The translations under genes and the position numbers were made by a program. DNA of 64,000 bases from the NCBI RefSeq assembly GCF_014648435.1, contig NZ_BMRC01000015.1, forward strand, positions 62,001-126,000, in the 5' to 3' direction. This DNA is from Nonomuraea spiralis. Its GTDB lineage: Bacteria; Actinomycetota; Actinomycetes; Streptosporangiales; Streptosporangiaceae. The notes beneath the pieces were generated by a model, which saw only the letters and a list, made by a program, of their open reading frames with translations, was not told the DNA's origin and ran no database searches. How positions within the stretch are numbered: the first letter of the stretch is position 1; every line of letters starts with the position of its first letter. Below are positions 17,944-26,119 of this stretch, piece after piece.

Positions 17944-18492
17944 ATGTTCAGCAACATGTCGCGCTACCGCGCGGTCCCCGACGAGGTGGTGTCGGACGCG
18001 CGGGGACAGACGGCGGTCGCGGCAGGACTGCGGCCGCTGCCCGAGGCTCCCGCCGTGCTCACCCACGTGATCAAGGCGGGCGATCGGCTCGACCGGCTCG
18101 CCTTCACCTACTACGGTCAGTCGCTGCACTACTGGCGCATCTGCGACGCCAATCCCGACTACCTGTCCCCGCTCGCCCTGCTGGGCGGGGAACCACTGGT
18201 CACGACCTGCTTCCCGGTCTCCGAGCCGGGTACCGGGCCGCCCTGGGGGCGAACGCTGCGACTGCTCGCGGACACCGTGGGCGTGGCGGACGTCAAAGTG
18301 ATCGACGAGCTCGGACCTCCCCGGAACACGGCCCTGCTCGTCAGGCACAACCGGCTGGATGTCGGCGCCGAAGGGATCGCCGAGGTCATCCGTTCGGCCG
18401 GGTTCACGGTCGGGATCCCCGCCGAACGGACCAGGATCGGCGCGTCCATCCTGATCCCGGCGGCGGCCGATCCGGCAGCGGGCGGGCGGTAG
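17944..18492 (+). CDS. LysM-domain baseplate protein (tail protein X-like)
   Basis: A 182-aa protein. After about 45 residues comes a LysM/gpX motif, VIKAGDRLDRLAFTYYGQSL, followed by HYWRICDANPDYLSP. The C-terminal part (DVKVIDELGPPRNTALLVRH, EGIAEVIRSAGFTVG) is not recognised. In phage P2, gpX, and in CIS, the LysM part of Afp7, sit at the hub joining spike and tube. It is placed immediately after the Afp7-like gene and probably forms one functional unit with it. Confidence 0.8.
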   Translation: MFSNMSRYRAVPDEVVSDARGQTAVAAGLRPLPEAPAVLTHVIKAGDRLDRLAFTYYGQSLHYWRICDANPDYLSPLALLGGEPLVTTCFPVSEPGTGPPWGRTLRLLADTVGVADVKVIDELGPPRNTALLVRHNRLDVGAEGIAEVIRSAGFTVGIPAERTRIGASILIPAAADPAAGGR

Positions 18493-18530
18493 CCCATGAG
18501 CCGTCGCCCGGCGTCCTCCTGCGGGGGCCG

Positions 18531-19640
18531 ATGAAACACGACAGCCTGCGCGTCGAATTCGACGGCGCGGAGATCGAGGAGCTCTACCAGGACCTGATCA
18601 GCCTGGAGGTCGAGCTGGACGACCGGCTGGCGGCCATGTTCCGCCTGACGGTGGCGCTGCCGCCGCGTCCTGACGGCACCTGGCCCCATCTGGACGACGA
18701 CCGCCTCGCGCTGTGGCGCAAGGTCGTCATCACCGCCGGCCTGGAGGACGACGCGCGGCGGCTGATCTCCGGCTACATCACTCACCTGCGTCCCTCGTTC
18801 GGGGCCCAGCTGAACGAATGCCGCCTGGAGGTGTGGGGGATGGACGCGAGCGTGCTCATGGACCGCGACGACCGGCTCCGAGCCTGGCCCAACAAGCGCG
18901 ACAGCGACATCGCCACCGAGGTGTTCGGCCAGTACGGGCTCACTCCCCGGGTCACCGGCACCGACGTGGTCCATGAGGAGGAGGTCTCGACCATCGTCCA
19001 GCGGGAGAGCGACATCCGCCTGCTCCGGCGGCTGGCCTCGCGCAACGGGTTCGACTGCTACGTGGACGGTGACGTGGGCCATTTCGGCCCGCCGGCGACC
19101 GACGCGTCCCCGCAGCCGGTGCTGGCCGCGCACTTCGGACCGGAGACCAACCTCAGCACCTTGAGACTCCAGGCTCAGGCGCTCGCTCCCACCGGGGTGA
19201 GCATGACCCAGCTCGACCGTTTCAACGGCGACATCCTGGAGGCCAGGGCCCAGCCCGGCCACCTGCCGGCGCTGGGCGCCAGACGCGTCACCGACCGGCC
19301 CGGCGTGCTCCGCGTCGGGCACGTGGTGACCACCGGCCTGCAGGAGATGACGGCACTGTGCCAGAGCCTGCAGGACGAGGCGGAATGGTTCATAACGGGA
19401 GAGGGCGAGGTCATGGCCAACCGCTACGGGACCGTACTCCTCCCGCGGGGGACCGTGACGATCAAGGGCATCGGTGAGGCCCACAGCGGTGTCTATTACG
19501 TCTCGCACGTCACGCACAGCTTCACGGGTGACGGCTACGTGCAGGCATTCAAGGTCAGGCGCAACGGCCTGAAACTCACCGGCAGAGAACAGTTCACGAC
19601 GGGTGGCGCCATGGCCGCCCTGATCGGGGGGACAAAATGA
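18531..19640 (+). CDS. Spike base protein, phage late control gene D family (gpD/VgrG N-terminal-like)
   Basis: A 369-aa protein with gpD-type features: SLRVEFDGAEIEELYQDLIS, WPNKRDSDIATEVFGQYGL, and the family hallmark VQRESDIRLLRRLASRNGFD followed by CYV. In contractile systems this trimer forms the baseplate hub on which the spike sits. In VgrG the gpD-like and gp5-like parts are one chain; here the gp5-like part is the next gene, whose ATG overlaps this stop. Start 18531 follows a 38-nt gap, the largest before the fimbria-like block apart from the first one. Confidence 0.88.
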   Translation: MKHDSLRVEFDGAEIEELYQDLISLEVELDDRLAAMFRLTVALPPRPDGTWPHLDDDRLALWRKVVITAGLEDDARRLISGYITHLRPSFGAQLNECRLEVWGMDASVLMDRDDRLRAWPNKRDSDIATEVFGQYGLTPRVTGTDVVHEEEVSTIVQRESDIRLLRRLASRNGFDCYVDGDVGHFGPPATDASPQPVLAAHFGPETNLSTLRLQAQALAPTGVSMTQLDRFNGDILEARAQPGHLPALGARRVTDRPGVLRVGHVVTTGLQEMTALCQSLQDEAEWFITGEGEVMANRYGTVLLPRGTVTIKGIGEAHSGVYYVSHVTHSFTGDGYVQAFKVRRNGLKLTGREQFTTGGAMAALIGGTK

Positions 19641-20251
19641 CGGAAACGGAAATCGAGAACGTCGTGGCGGGCCTGGTGGAACAGGCCGAGCGTCGTTTCT
19701 ACGGCAAATATCGGGGCATCGTGGCGGACAACGAGGACCCGGCAGGGATCGGCCGCCTCAAAGTCAAGGTGCCCAGCGTGCTCGGCCCGGACGTCGTCAC
19801 CGGCTGGGCGACGCCCTGCCTGCCCTACGGCGGAGCGGCCGACCAGGGCCTGGTGTTCGTACCGGAGCGGCAGGCCCACGTGTGGGTGGAGTTCGAGGAA
19901 GGCGACCTCGAGTTCCCCATCTGGGTCGGCGTCTACTGGAACATGGGCGACATGCCCGAACCGGCCACGGTGGGACCGCGGCCGACCAAGAAGATCGTCC
20001 GTACGGTCAAGGGACACACACTCGAGTTCGAGGACGCCGACGGCAAGGAGTCGGTCATCCTGCGTGAGGGCGGCCAGGGCCACACGGTCACGATGGACAA
20101 CGACGGCATAAAGATCACCGACGCGACGGGCAACGCGGTCGAACTGACCCGCACCGAGATGAATCTCATCGCGAAGACCCCCCTCACCATCAACGCCGCG
20201 GGCATGCCGGTGAAGATCATCTGTTCCGCCCTCGCCCTGGTGCGGGGTTGA
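19637..20251 (+). CDS. Spike protein, baseplate assembly protein V family (gp5-like)
   Basis: A 204-aa protein with an OB-fold beginning RFYGKYRGIVADNEDPAGIG and RLKVKVPSVLG, then HVWVEFEEGDLEFPIWVGVY. A beta-helical C-terminus follows (VILREGGQGHTVTMDNDGIK, NAVELTRTEMNLIA). This is the gpV/VgrG C-terminal arrangement that forms the puncturing needle and would accept a PAAR tip from the next gene. It is translationally coupled to the gpD-like gene. Confidence 0.9.
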   Translation: MTETEIENVVAGLVEQAERRFYGKYRGIVADNEDPAGIGRLKVKVPSVLGPDVVTGWATPCLPYGGAADQGLVFVPERQAHVWVEFEEGDLEFPIWVGVYWNMGDMPEPATVGPRPTKKIVRTVKGHTLEFEDADGKESVILREGGQGHTVTMDNDGIKITDATGNAVELTRTEMNLIAKTPLTINAAGMPVKIICSALALVRG

Positions 20252-20255
20252 GCCG

Positions 20256-20750
20256 ATGGCCAGGCTCGTCGTCGTCAAGGGCGATCCGGTGCGCGGCACC
20301 GACCAGCACAACGTGCAGGGGCAGGCGACCAATCCGGCCCCGCCGCCGCCCACCGTCCCGTACGTCGGCGTCGGCGCCTTCGACTACGTCGGCACGATCA
20401 CCGACCAGGTCAGCGACTTCGTCACCGTCGACGACGTGCCCATAGCCCTGGTCACCAGCCGCAGCACGCTGGACCCGGGGCAAACCGCCCCGGCGGGCAA
20501 GCACGCGGGACCGCAGGGCACCGGGTTCGTGCCGCCGGCGCCGCAGCCCGTCCCGGCCTCGCTCACCATCAGCGACGCCCCGCTGGGCATCGGGGTGCCC
20601 AACGCGGCTGCCGGCAGTGCCCTGCTGACCGTCGACGGTGCCAAGGTCCTGCTGGACGGCGACCTGATCGACACGTGCAGCGGGATCGGCGCTCCAGCGG
20701 GGTCGAAGGTGAGCGCCCGCGGCCAGGCCTACCTCACGTGTACGGACTGA
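20256..20750 (+). CDS. PAAR-like spike-tip protein
   Basis: A 164-aa protein starting ARLVVVKGDPVRGTDQHNVQ, with a Pro-rich insertion (residues 20-35 and 75-100) and a PAAR-like repeat region (APLGIGVPNAAAGSALLTVD, GAKVLLDGDLIDTCSG). PAAR proteins sharpen the needle and can carry effector domains. No extra domain is attached here, so it is a plain tip. It occupies the conserved position between gpV and gpW. Confidence 0.75.
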   Translation: MARLVVVKGDPVRGTDQHNVQGQATNPAPPPPTVPYVGVGAFDYVGTITDQVSDFVTVDDVPIALVTSRSTLDPGQTAPAGKHAGPQGTGFVPPAPQPVPASLTISDAPLGIGVPNAAAGSALLTVDGAKVLLDGDLIDTCSGIGAPAGSKVSARGQAYLTCTD

Positions 20751-20769
20751 CGGCCGGCGGGAGGAAGAC

Positions 20770-21105
20770 GTGAGCCTACCTCTCGGCAGCCTCGCGCCAA
20801 GGTTCGATGACGATGCCGACCTGCGGACAAAGATCGTACAAGTGCTGTTCACCGCGCCGGGGGAGCGGGTAAATCAGCCGGAGTTCGGCTGTGGTCTGTT
20901 CAACCTCGTCTTCGATCACAACAACCCGATCACGGCGGCCGCTGTGGAGTTCACCATCGGCCAGGCCCTCACCCGCTGGCTGGGTGACGAGCTGGTGGTG
21001 TCGGCGGTGGACGTGCAGGGGCAGGAGGAGATGCTGCGTGTGGAAATCGACTACGTTCGCCGCAAAGATCTGAGCCGGCGAGCCGTCCAGGTCCACTTCA
21101 GCTGA
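20770..21105 (+). CDS. Baseplate wedge protein, GPW/gp25 family
   Basis: A 111-aa protein with GTG start. It contains DLRTKIVQVLFTAPGERVNQ and PEFGCGLFNLVFDHNN, the EPR-type core region of gp25 in modified form (GERVNQPEFG instead of GERPMRPEFG). gp25-like proteins link baseplate to sheath and nucleate sheath assembly. The neighbouring baseplate J gene is its usual partner. Confidence 0.9.
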   Translation: MSLPLGSLAPRFDDDADLRTKIVQVLFTAPGERVNQPEFGCGLFNLVFDHNNPITAAAVEFTIGQALTRWLGDELVVSAVDVQGQEEMLRVEIDYVRRKDLSRRAVQVHFS

Positions 21106-21128
21106 TCTGGAGGGACAGGTAGGCGTAC

Positions 21129-22694
21129 ATGGCCACCATCAGGCAGGTGGGCGGCAGGCCCGCCGTCGATTATCTGGCACGGGACTACGAGTCCCTCCTG
21201 CTGTCCATGCGCGCCCTCGTCCCGGACCGGCTGCAGCAGTGGAAGGACTTCGCCGACGAGGCCGACCTCGGCAACGTGCTGCTGGAACTGTTCGCCCACA
21301 TGGGCGACATCCTCAGCTACTACCAGGACCGGGTGGCCAACGAGAGTTTCCTGAGCACCGCGCGTACCCGGCGCAGCGTCATCGACCACCTGCGCCTGAT
21401 CGGCTACGAACTGGGCACCGGCGCTCCGGCGGCGGCGGTGCTCAGCGTCAGCGTGCCGGGGACGGTCGAGGACACGGTCACGCTCTCCAGGGGCGACGCC
21501 TTCGCCACCCGTAGCCGCGGCGACCGGCCCAGCCTGCGCTTCGAGTACACCCGCCAAGCGCCGCTGACCATCGACTTCGGGGCCATCCGGCCGGACCGGC
21601 ACACTCTGCGCAAGGTGTTCGTCGGCGTCCCGGTCGAAGAGGGCCGGCTCATCTCGGAGGAGCACCTCGGCACCTCCGACGGCACGGCGAACCAGCTTTT
21701 CCCCCTGGCCCACCCGAGGCTGATCAGGCGCCCCCAGGCGGCGGGGGACCTGCTGATCCAGACGAGGCTGGGCGGCAGCACGGAGCAGTGGACCGCGCGC
21801 GACACCCTGGCCTTCAGCCAGGCCGACCAACATGACTACGTCGTGGAGATCGACGCCGAGGACCGGGCCACCGTGCTGTTCGGTGACGGCCTGCTCGGCC
21901 GGGTCCCGCCCGCCGGCGCGGCCGTGCTGGCCACCTATCGCGTCGGGGGCGGCCTCGTGGGCAACGTGGCCGTCGGCGAGATCGACACCATCGTCGCGGC
22001 GCCACAGCTGGACGGACTGGGAGCGAAGATCAGCAATCCGGAGCCCGCCGGGGGAGGCGCGGAACGCGAGGACATCGAGCACGCGGTCCGTCACGCCCCC
22101 GCCGTCTTCCGTTCGCTGGGGCGCGCCGTGACCGTCGGCGACTACAAGGCGCTCGCGCTGCGGTTCAAGGGCGTGGCCAAGGTACGAGCCGTGCCGACCG
22201 GCTGGAACCGGGTCACGCTGTGCGTGGCGCCCGAGGGCGGCGGCAAGGTCAGTGACGTACTGGAGGAAGGGCTGCTCGGGTACCTCGAGGACAAGCGCAT
22301 GATCAACCAGATCGTCGAGGTGGTCGACGTCGACTACGTCCCCATCTACGTGAGCGCGAAGATCGGCGTCGAGAGCTCGTACGCCGACGCGGAGGTGCTC
22401 GAACGGGTACGCCGGGCCGCCGCCGATCTGCTGGCCTTCGAGCACGTCGACTTCGCCCAGCCGCTCTACCTCAGCAGGTTCTACGAGGAGATCCAGAACA
22501 CCGCCGGAGTGCTCTACGTCAGCATCGCCGAGTTCAGGCGCGGCGACCCGCGGGCGCCGGGCGGCAAGGCGACCGACACGATCGAGTCCTTCGGCAAGAT
22601 CGAACTGGGCCCCAACGAGATTCCGGTCATCCCCTCCGATCCCGCCTACGCCACCGGGATCAACGTCGAGACCGCCGAGCGGGAAAGGCCCTGA
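21129..22694 (+). CDS. Putative baseplate assembly protein (gpJ/Afp11-like)
   Basis: A 521-aa member of the baseplate J family. It contains VDYLARDYESLLLSMRALVP, ADLGNVLLELFAHMGDILSY and YQDRVANESFLSTA, which is the conserved N-terminus. Later come ATVLFGDGLLGRVPPAGAAV, YRVGGGLVGNVAVGEI and, in the C-terminal third, AVTVGDYKALALRFKGVAKV. It forms the wedge arms of the baseplate. Its 3' end lies 2 bp before the next start. Confidence 0.92.
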   Translation: MATIRQVGGRPAVDYLARDYESLLLSMRALVPDRLQQWKDFADEADLGNVLLELFAHMGDILSYYQDRVANESFLSTARTRRSVIDHLRLIGYELGTGAPAAAVLSVSVPGTVEDTVTLSRGDAFATRSRGDRPSLRFEYTRQAPLTIDFGAIRPDRHTLRKVFVGVPVEEGRLISEEHLGTSDGTANQLFPLAHPRLIRRPQAAGDLLIQTRLGGSTEQWTARDTLAFSQADQHDYVVEIDAEDRATVLFGDGLLGRVPPAGAAVLATYRVGGGLVGNVAVGEIDTIVAAPQLDGLGAKISNPEPAGGGAEREDIEHAVRHAPAVFRSLGRAVTVGDYKALALRFKGVAKVRAVPTGWNRVTLCVAPEGGGKVSDVLEEGLLGYLEDKRMINQIVEVVDVDYVPIYVSAKIGVESSYADAEVLERVRRAAADLLAFEHVDFAQPLYLSRFYEEIQNTAGVLYVSIAEFRRGDPRAPGGKATDTIESFGKIELGPNEIPVIPSDPAYATGINVETAERERP

Positions 22695-22696
22695 CG

Positions 22697-24601
22697 ATGC
22701 GGCTGCTCGACCTCACCGCCACCCCGCACTCCAGCGGCAACCGCATCGATCTGGCCTGGCGCACACCGGCGCCGGATCGCCTGACGAGAGTACGGGTCGT
22801 ACGCCGCCGCGACACCCATCCGGCGAGCCCTTCCGACGGGAAAGTCGTGGCCGAGGGGCTGGGTCTCACCGCCGTCACCGACACCGGCCTGCACGGCGAG
22901 ACCGTCTACTACTACACGTTGTTCCCCTTCGACGGAGACCCCGGCGCGTACGAGGTGGACCCGGGCAACCGGATCTCCGCGATGGCCCTGTCCCGGTACG
23001 GCTTCGCCCAGCAGATGTACGACCTGCTGCCCGCCCTCTACCACCGCTACGACGCCGAGCACGGTTACCTGCGACGCTTCCTCGACCTGCCGGGCAGCGA
23101 GCTGGACCGGCTCTACAGCCTCACCACCTCCCTGCTGTCGTCGAAGGACCTGCGAAGGGTGGACGGAGTCCTGCTCCCGCTGCTGGCGCAGTGGATCGGG
23201 TGGCCGACCGACCGCAGCGCGCCGGTGGCCACCCAGCGCAACGAGGTCCGCCAGGCCGCCCACCTCTACCGGACGATCGGCACCATCGCGGCGCTCGACG
23301 CCACGGTGGCCCGGGTGAGCACGTGGACGGGGCGTACCAAGGAGTTCACCCACAACGTGGCCCGCACCAACCAGCCGGAGCGGTTGAACCTGTGGTCGCT
23401 GCGCCGGGACGGCGCGGGCCAGTGGCTGGAGCCCGCGCTGACGTCGGTCAACTTCGTCTACGACGGCCGCCCGGCGGCGGTGCGCGAGCCCGACGGCTCG
23501 TTGCTGATCTTCTACCACACGTACCGCCGGCATGGCTGGGATCTGTGGGCCAAGCGCCTGCGCGACGGACAGTGGGAGGCGAGCGCGCCGGTCGTGGACC
23601 GGAACGGCCTGGACCAGCACCCGGCCGTCGCCCGGCAGCGTGCGAGGTTGTGGTTGTTCTGGGAGGGTTACGACCCGGTCCACCGCCTCCGGTACCTGTC
23701 GTTCAGCACGCGTGACGATGACAAATGGTCGCCGCCGCAGACGTTCATGGACCAGGAGACGGACCGCTGCCGCCCGGCGGCGGTGAGCGACGCGGCCGGC
23801 GGCGTGTGGTTGTTCTGGCTGGAGCAGGACGCCATCCGGTTCAACAGGCACGACGGCGCGGAATGGGAGCTTTCCGAGCCGGGCTCCCTGCCCGCCGGGC
23901 ACGGCCTGGACGATCTCTTCGCGCTCATGACCGACGATCGGCTGTGGTTGTTCTGGACGTTCCGGGACACCGGCGCGGCCGAGCAGACCTGGTCGAGCGT
24001 GGCGTACCGCAGCCTCGCCCTGTCCACCGGCGACTGGTCACCGGTGTACGACCTGCCCAAGAGCGGCCACTACCATGATCGTCAACCCGCCGCGCGGGCG
24101 ATCGGGGGAGGCGTCGAGCTCTTCTGGAGCACGACCCGCTACGGCGGCTGGTCGATCAGCCACAACACCCTGACCACCGGCTGGGGCGAGGCCGAGCAGG
24201 TCGGGTCGAGCCCGGCGACGCGGCGCGCGCCCCTGCCGGTGGACCTCGGCGCCGGCGGCACGCTGCTGCTCTACCGCTCCAACCAGAGCGTGGAACGCTC
24301 CAGCTCCGTCTACGCCGCGACCCGCACCCTGGACCACCGCTACGCCGGCACGACCACCGTCGACACCACGGCGAAGGCCAAACTCGCCCTGTGCGGCAGC
24401 TTCGCCGACTTCCAGACCTACCTGTACGACAACGGGCGGGCCAACGCCGACCGCATCGCCGACGACACCATCGGCGTGTACCTCACACCGCCTCCCGCCG
24501 TCGACGCTCACCAGGCCGCTGAGACCGTCGCCAGGCTGAGGGGAGCGCTGGCCGACTTCGTGCCCGTGACCACCCGACCGGTCTTCATCTGGATGGAGTA
24601 G
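22697..24601 (+). CDS. Tail protein I with fibronectin-like N-domain and sialidase-like beta-propeller
   Basis: A 634-aa protein. Residues 1-95 look like a fibronectin III domain. Residues 97-230 match phage tail protein I (YGFAQQMYDLLPALYHRYDA, EVRQAAHLYRTIGTIAALDA), which bridges baseplate and fibres. Residues about 240-540 form a propeller with recurring blades RLWLFWEGYD, GVWLFWLEQD, RLWLFWTFRD and GVELFWSTTR. The C-terminal 90 residues resume a tail-like fold ending TTRPVFIWME. Sialidase-like propellers commonly bind glycans, but no catalytic arginine triad is apparent. This could be a receptor-binding baseplate arm. Confidence 0.8.
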   Translation: MRLLDLTATPHSSGNRIDLAWRTPAPDRLTRVRVVRRRDTHPASPSDGKVVAEGLGLTAVTDTGLHGETVYYYTLFPFDGDPGAYEVDPGNRISAMALSRYGFAQQMYDLLPALYHRYDAEHGYLRRFLDLPGSELDRLYSLTTSLLSSKDLRRVDGVLLPLLAQWIGWPTDRSAPVATQRNEVRQAAHLYRTIGTIAALDATVARVSTWTGRTKEFTHNVARTNQPERLNLWSLRRDGAGQWLEPALTSVNFVYDGRPAAVREPDGSLLIFYHTYRRHGWDLWAKRLRDGQWEASAPVVDRNGLDQHPAVARQRARLWLFWEGYDPVHRLRYLSFSTRDDDKWSPPQTFMDQETDRCRPAAVSDAAGGVWLFWLEQDAIRFNRHDGAEWELSEPGSLPAGHGLDDLFALMTDDRLWLFWTFRDTGAAEQTWSSVAYRSLALSTGDWSPVYDLPKSGHYHDRQPAARAIGGGVELFWSTTRYGGWSISHNTLTTGWGEAEQVGSSPATRRAPLPVDLGAGGTLLLYRSNQSVERSSSVYAATRTLDHRYAGTTTVDTTAKAKLALCGSFADFQTYLYDNGRANADRIADDTIGVYLTPPPAVDAHQAAETVARLRGALADFVPVTTRPVFIWME

Positions 24602-24605
24602 CCGC

Positions 24606-25940
24606 ATGTTCACGCACGTCACCAGAGACAGGCGCGGTGCCGACAAGCCGGAACCCGCGGAGCAGAAGTGCGGCTGCGGCGGCTTCGACGTACGCAGGTA
24701 CGCGGACGGCGGGCAGCTCGCCGGACGCGAGACGTGGACCGTCAGCAAGCCGTACGACGCCGACGAGGTGGCGGCCGACGCGGCGGCCGAGCGGGTGATG
24801 GCCGGCCCGAGCGGGCAGCGCGCCAACGACCTGGTGGGATTCGGCCGGGCCTTCGGCCACGACTTCGCCGGCGTCCGTCTGCACACCGACAGCGCCGCCG
24901 CCGGCTTCGCCAGGACGATGCGCGCCCAGGCCGTCACGGTCGGACGGCAGATCTTCTTCCGGGAGGGCGCCTACCAGCCGCACACGCCCGGAGGCCGGCG
25001 GCTGCTGGCGCACGAACTGGCACACGTCGTCCAGCACGACCATGCTCCGAGCCGCCGGGTGAGGCGGCAGGGCCTGTCCTGCTCGACGGTGGATTTCCCC
25101 GACTTCCAGGTCGTGCTGGCGGGGACCGTGGTTCATTACCTCATCAAGCGGGACTTCGGGGGCAGGGTGCCAGGCGCCGTGTCCATCGGCATCCCGGGCG
25201 CCTCGGCCGGACCCATTCGCACCGAGGGCATCTGCGGCGGTTTCAAGGAGGACATCCCGCCGGAGGAGTTCGGCTCATCCGGTCCAATGGCCGGGATGGG
25301 CGTGCCCGACCTGGCCAGAATCACCTCGAACAGAAAACTTGAGGTGGCGGAGATCAAGCCGGCCGCGCTCGTCTGCCTGGTCGACGGGGAAATTCAACTC
25401 GCCAAGTATGTGGGCGAGGGCAACAGTCCTGATGCCGGTCAAAAGGCCTGGCGTACGAGAAAGGGAATCCGGGGGGTCGCACCCATGCCCCCGGAGACCT
25501 ACTCACCACCGGGCCCCATCGTGGCGGGCCCCTTCATCATCAGAACGCAGTGGTGCGCGCCGGGGCTGCTTGCCTACCACGTTCTCACCCCACCCCGCTC
25601 CAGGCGCGTCACCGAGGAGGAGCGGCGTCGTGAGCAAGAGCGGATCCGGGCCGAGGCCCGCAGACGGAAGGCAATGGCGGCGGGGGTCGTCGCGGCGGGC
25701 GCCACGGCAGCACGGGTGATTGTGGGCAAGGCGGCGTGGCGGCACTTCTGGGCCGTGGTGATCGAGCGTTTCGCGGTGCGCGCGGCCGCGGCGGCGGCGC
25801 TCGCGCTGGCCGACGGGCCGCTGCCCTTCGGCGAACTGCTCGACCTGGGGCTCGCCGCAGTCACGGCCGTGCAGATCGCCATCGAGTGGAACGAGCTGTG
25901 GCTGAAGGCCGACCAGCTCGCCGCACAGGAGGGCGCGTGA
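24606..25940 (+). CDS. DUF4157 (eCIS core domain) protein with PD-(D/E)xK nuclease-like region; candidate effector
   Basis: A 444-aa protein. Residues 75-150 are the DUF4157 domain, with HDFAGVRLHTDSAAAGFAR and the metalloprotease-type HELAH at 136-140 (RRLLAHELAHVVQHD). Residues 155-330 include VPDLARI (P234-D235), VAEIKP (E249-x-K251) and QLAKY (Q264 to Y268), the order and spacing of a PD-(D/E)xK nuclease with a RecB/Cas4-like QxxxY motif. Residues 335-355 are a charged helix and 356-430 are hydrophobic, Ala-rich segments that might insert in a membrane. An N-terminal CGC lies at 22-24. DUF4157 proteins are strongly linked to eCIS loci as cargo. It is the last gene of the structural operon and no immunity-like gene follows. 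Confidence 0.75.
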   Translation: MFTHVTRDRRGADKPEPAEQKCGCGGFDVRRYADGGQLAGRETWTVSKPYDADEVAADAAAERVMAGPSGQRANDLVGFGRAFGHDFAGVRLHTDSAAAGFARTMRAQAVTVGRQIFFREGAYQPHTPGGRRLLAHELAHVVQHDHAPSRRVRRQGLSCSTVDFPDFQVVLAGTVVHYLIKRDFGGRVPGAVSIGIPGASAGPIRTEGICGGFKEDIPPEEFGSSGPMAGMGVPDLARITSNRKLEVAEIKPAALVCLVDGEIQLAKYVGEGNSPDAGQKAWRTRKGIRGVAPMPPETYSPPGPIVAGPFIIRTQWCAPGLLAYHVLTPPRSRRVTEEERRREQERIRAEARRRKAMAAGVVAAGATAARVIVGKAAWRHFWAVVIERFAVRAAAAAALALADGPLPFGELLDLGLAAVTAVQIAIEWNELWLKADQLAAQEGA

Positions 25941-26119
25941 CCCGTACGGCGCGGAGCACGATTTACCCGCTCTTGGCGTGACCCTGCTGAATCAGCATCC
26001 CGGGGTCGTTAGTTCGCACCGGGAAAGCGTATAGAGATAGAGGAGCGGTTCGGCGAGAAGATGGGCCTTCACCTCGGGAATCGACTGTCCATGTTGGTGA
26101 GGATCCACCGAGGTGAGCG
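25941..26119 (+). promoter_or_regulatory. 179-bp gap separating the eCIS core operon from the fibre block
   Basis: This is the only substantial gap between 11.2 and 32 kb; the other junctions are overlaps or under 75 bp. It is more A/T-rich than its surroundings around 26010-26045 (GCGTATAGAGATAGAGG), where a -10-like element could lie. It probably contains a separate promoter for 26120-32991. No hairpin resembling a terminator was found. Confidence 0.35.
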
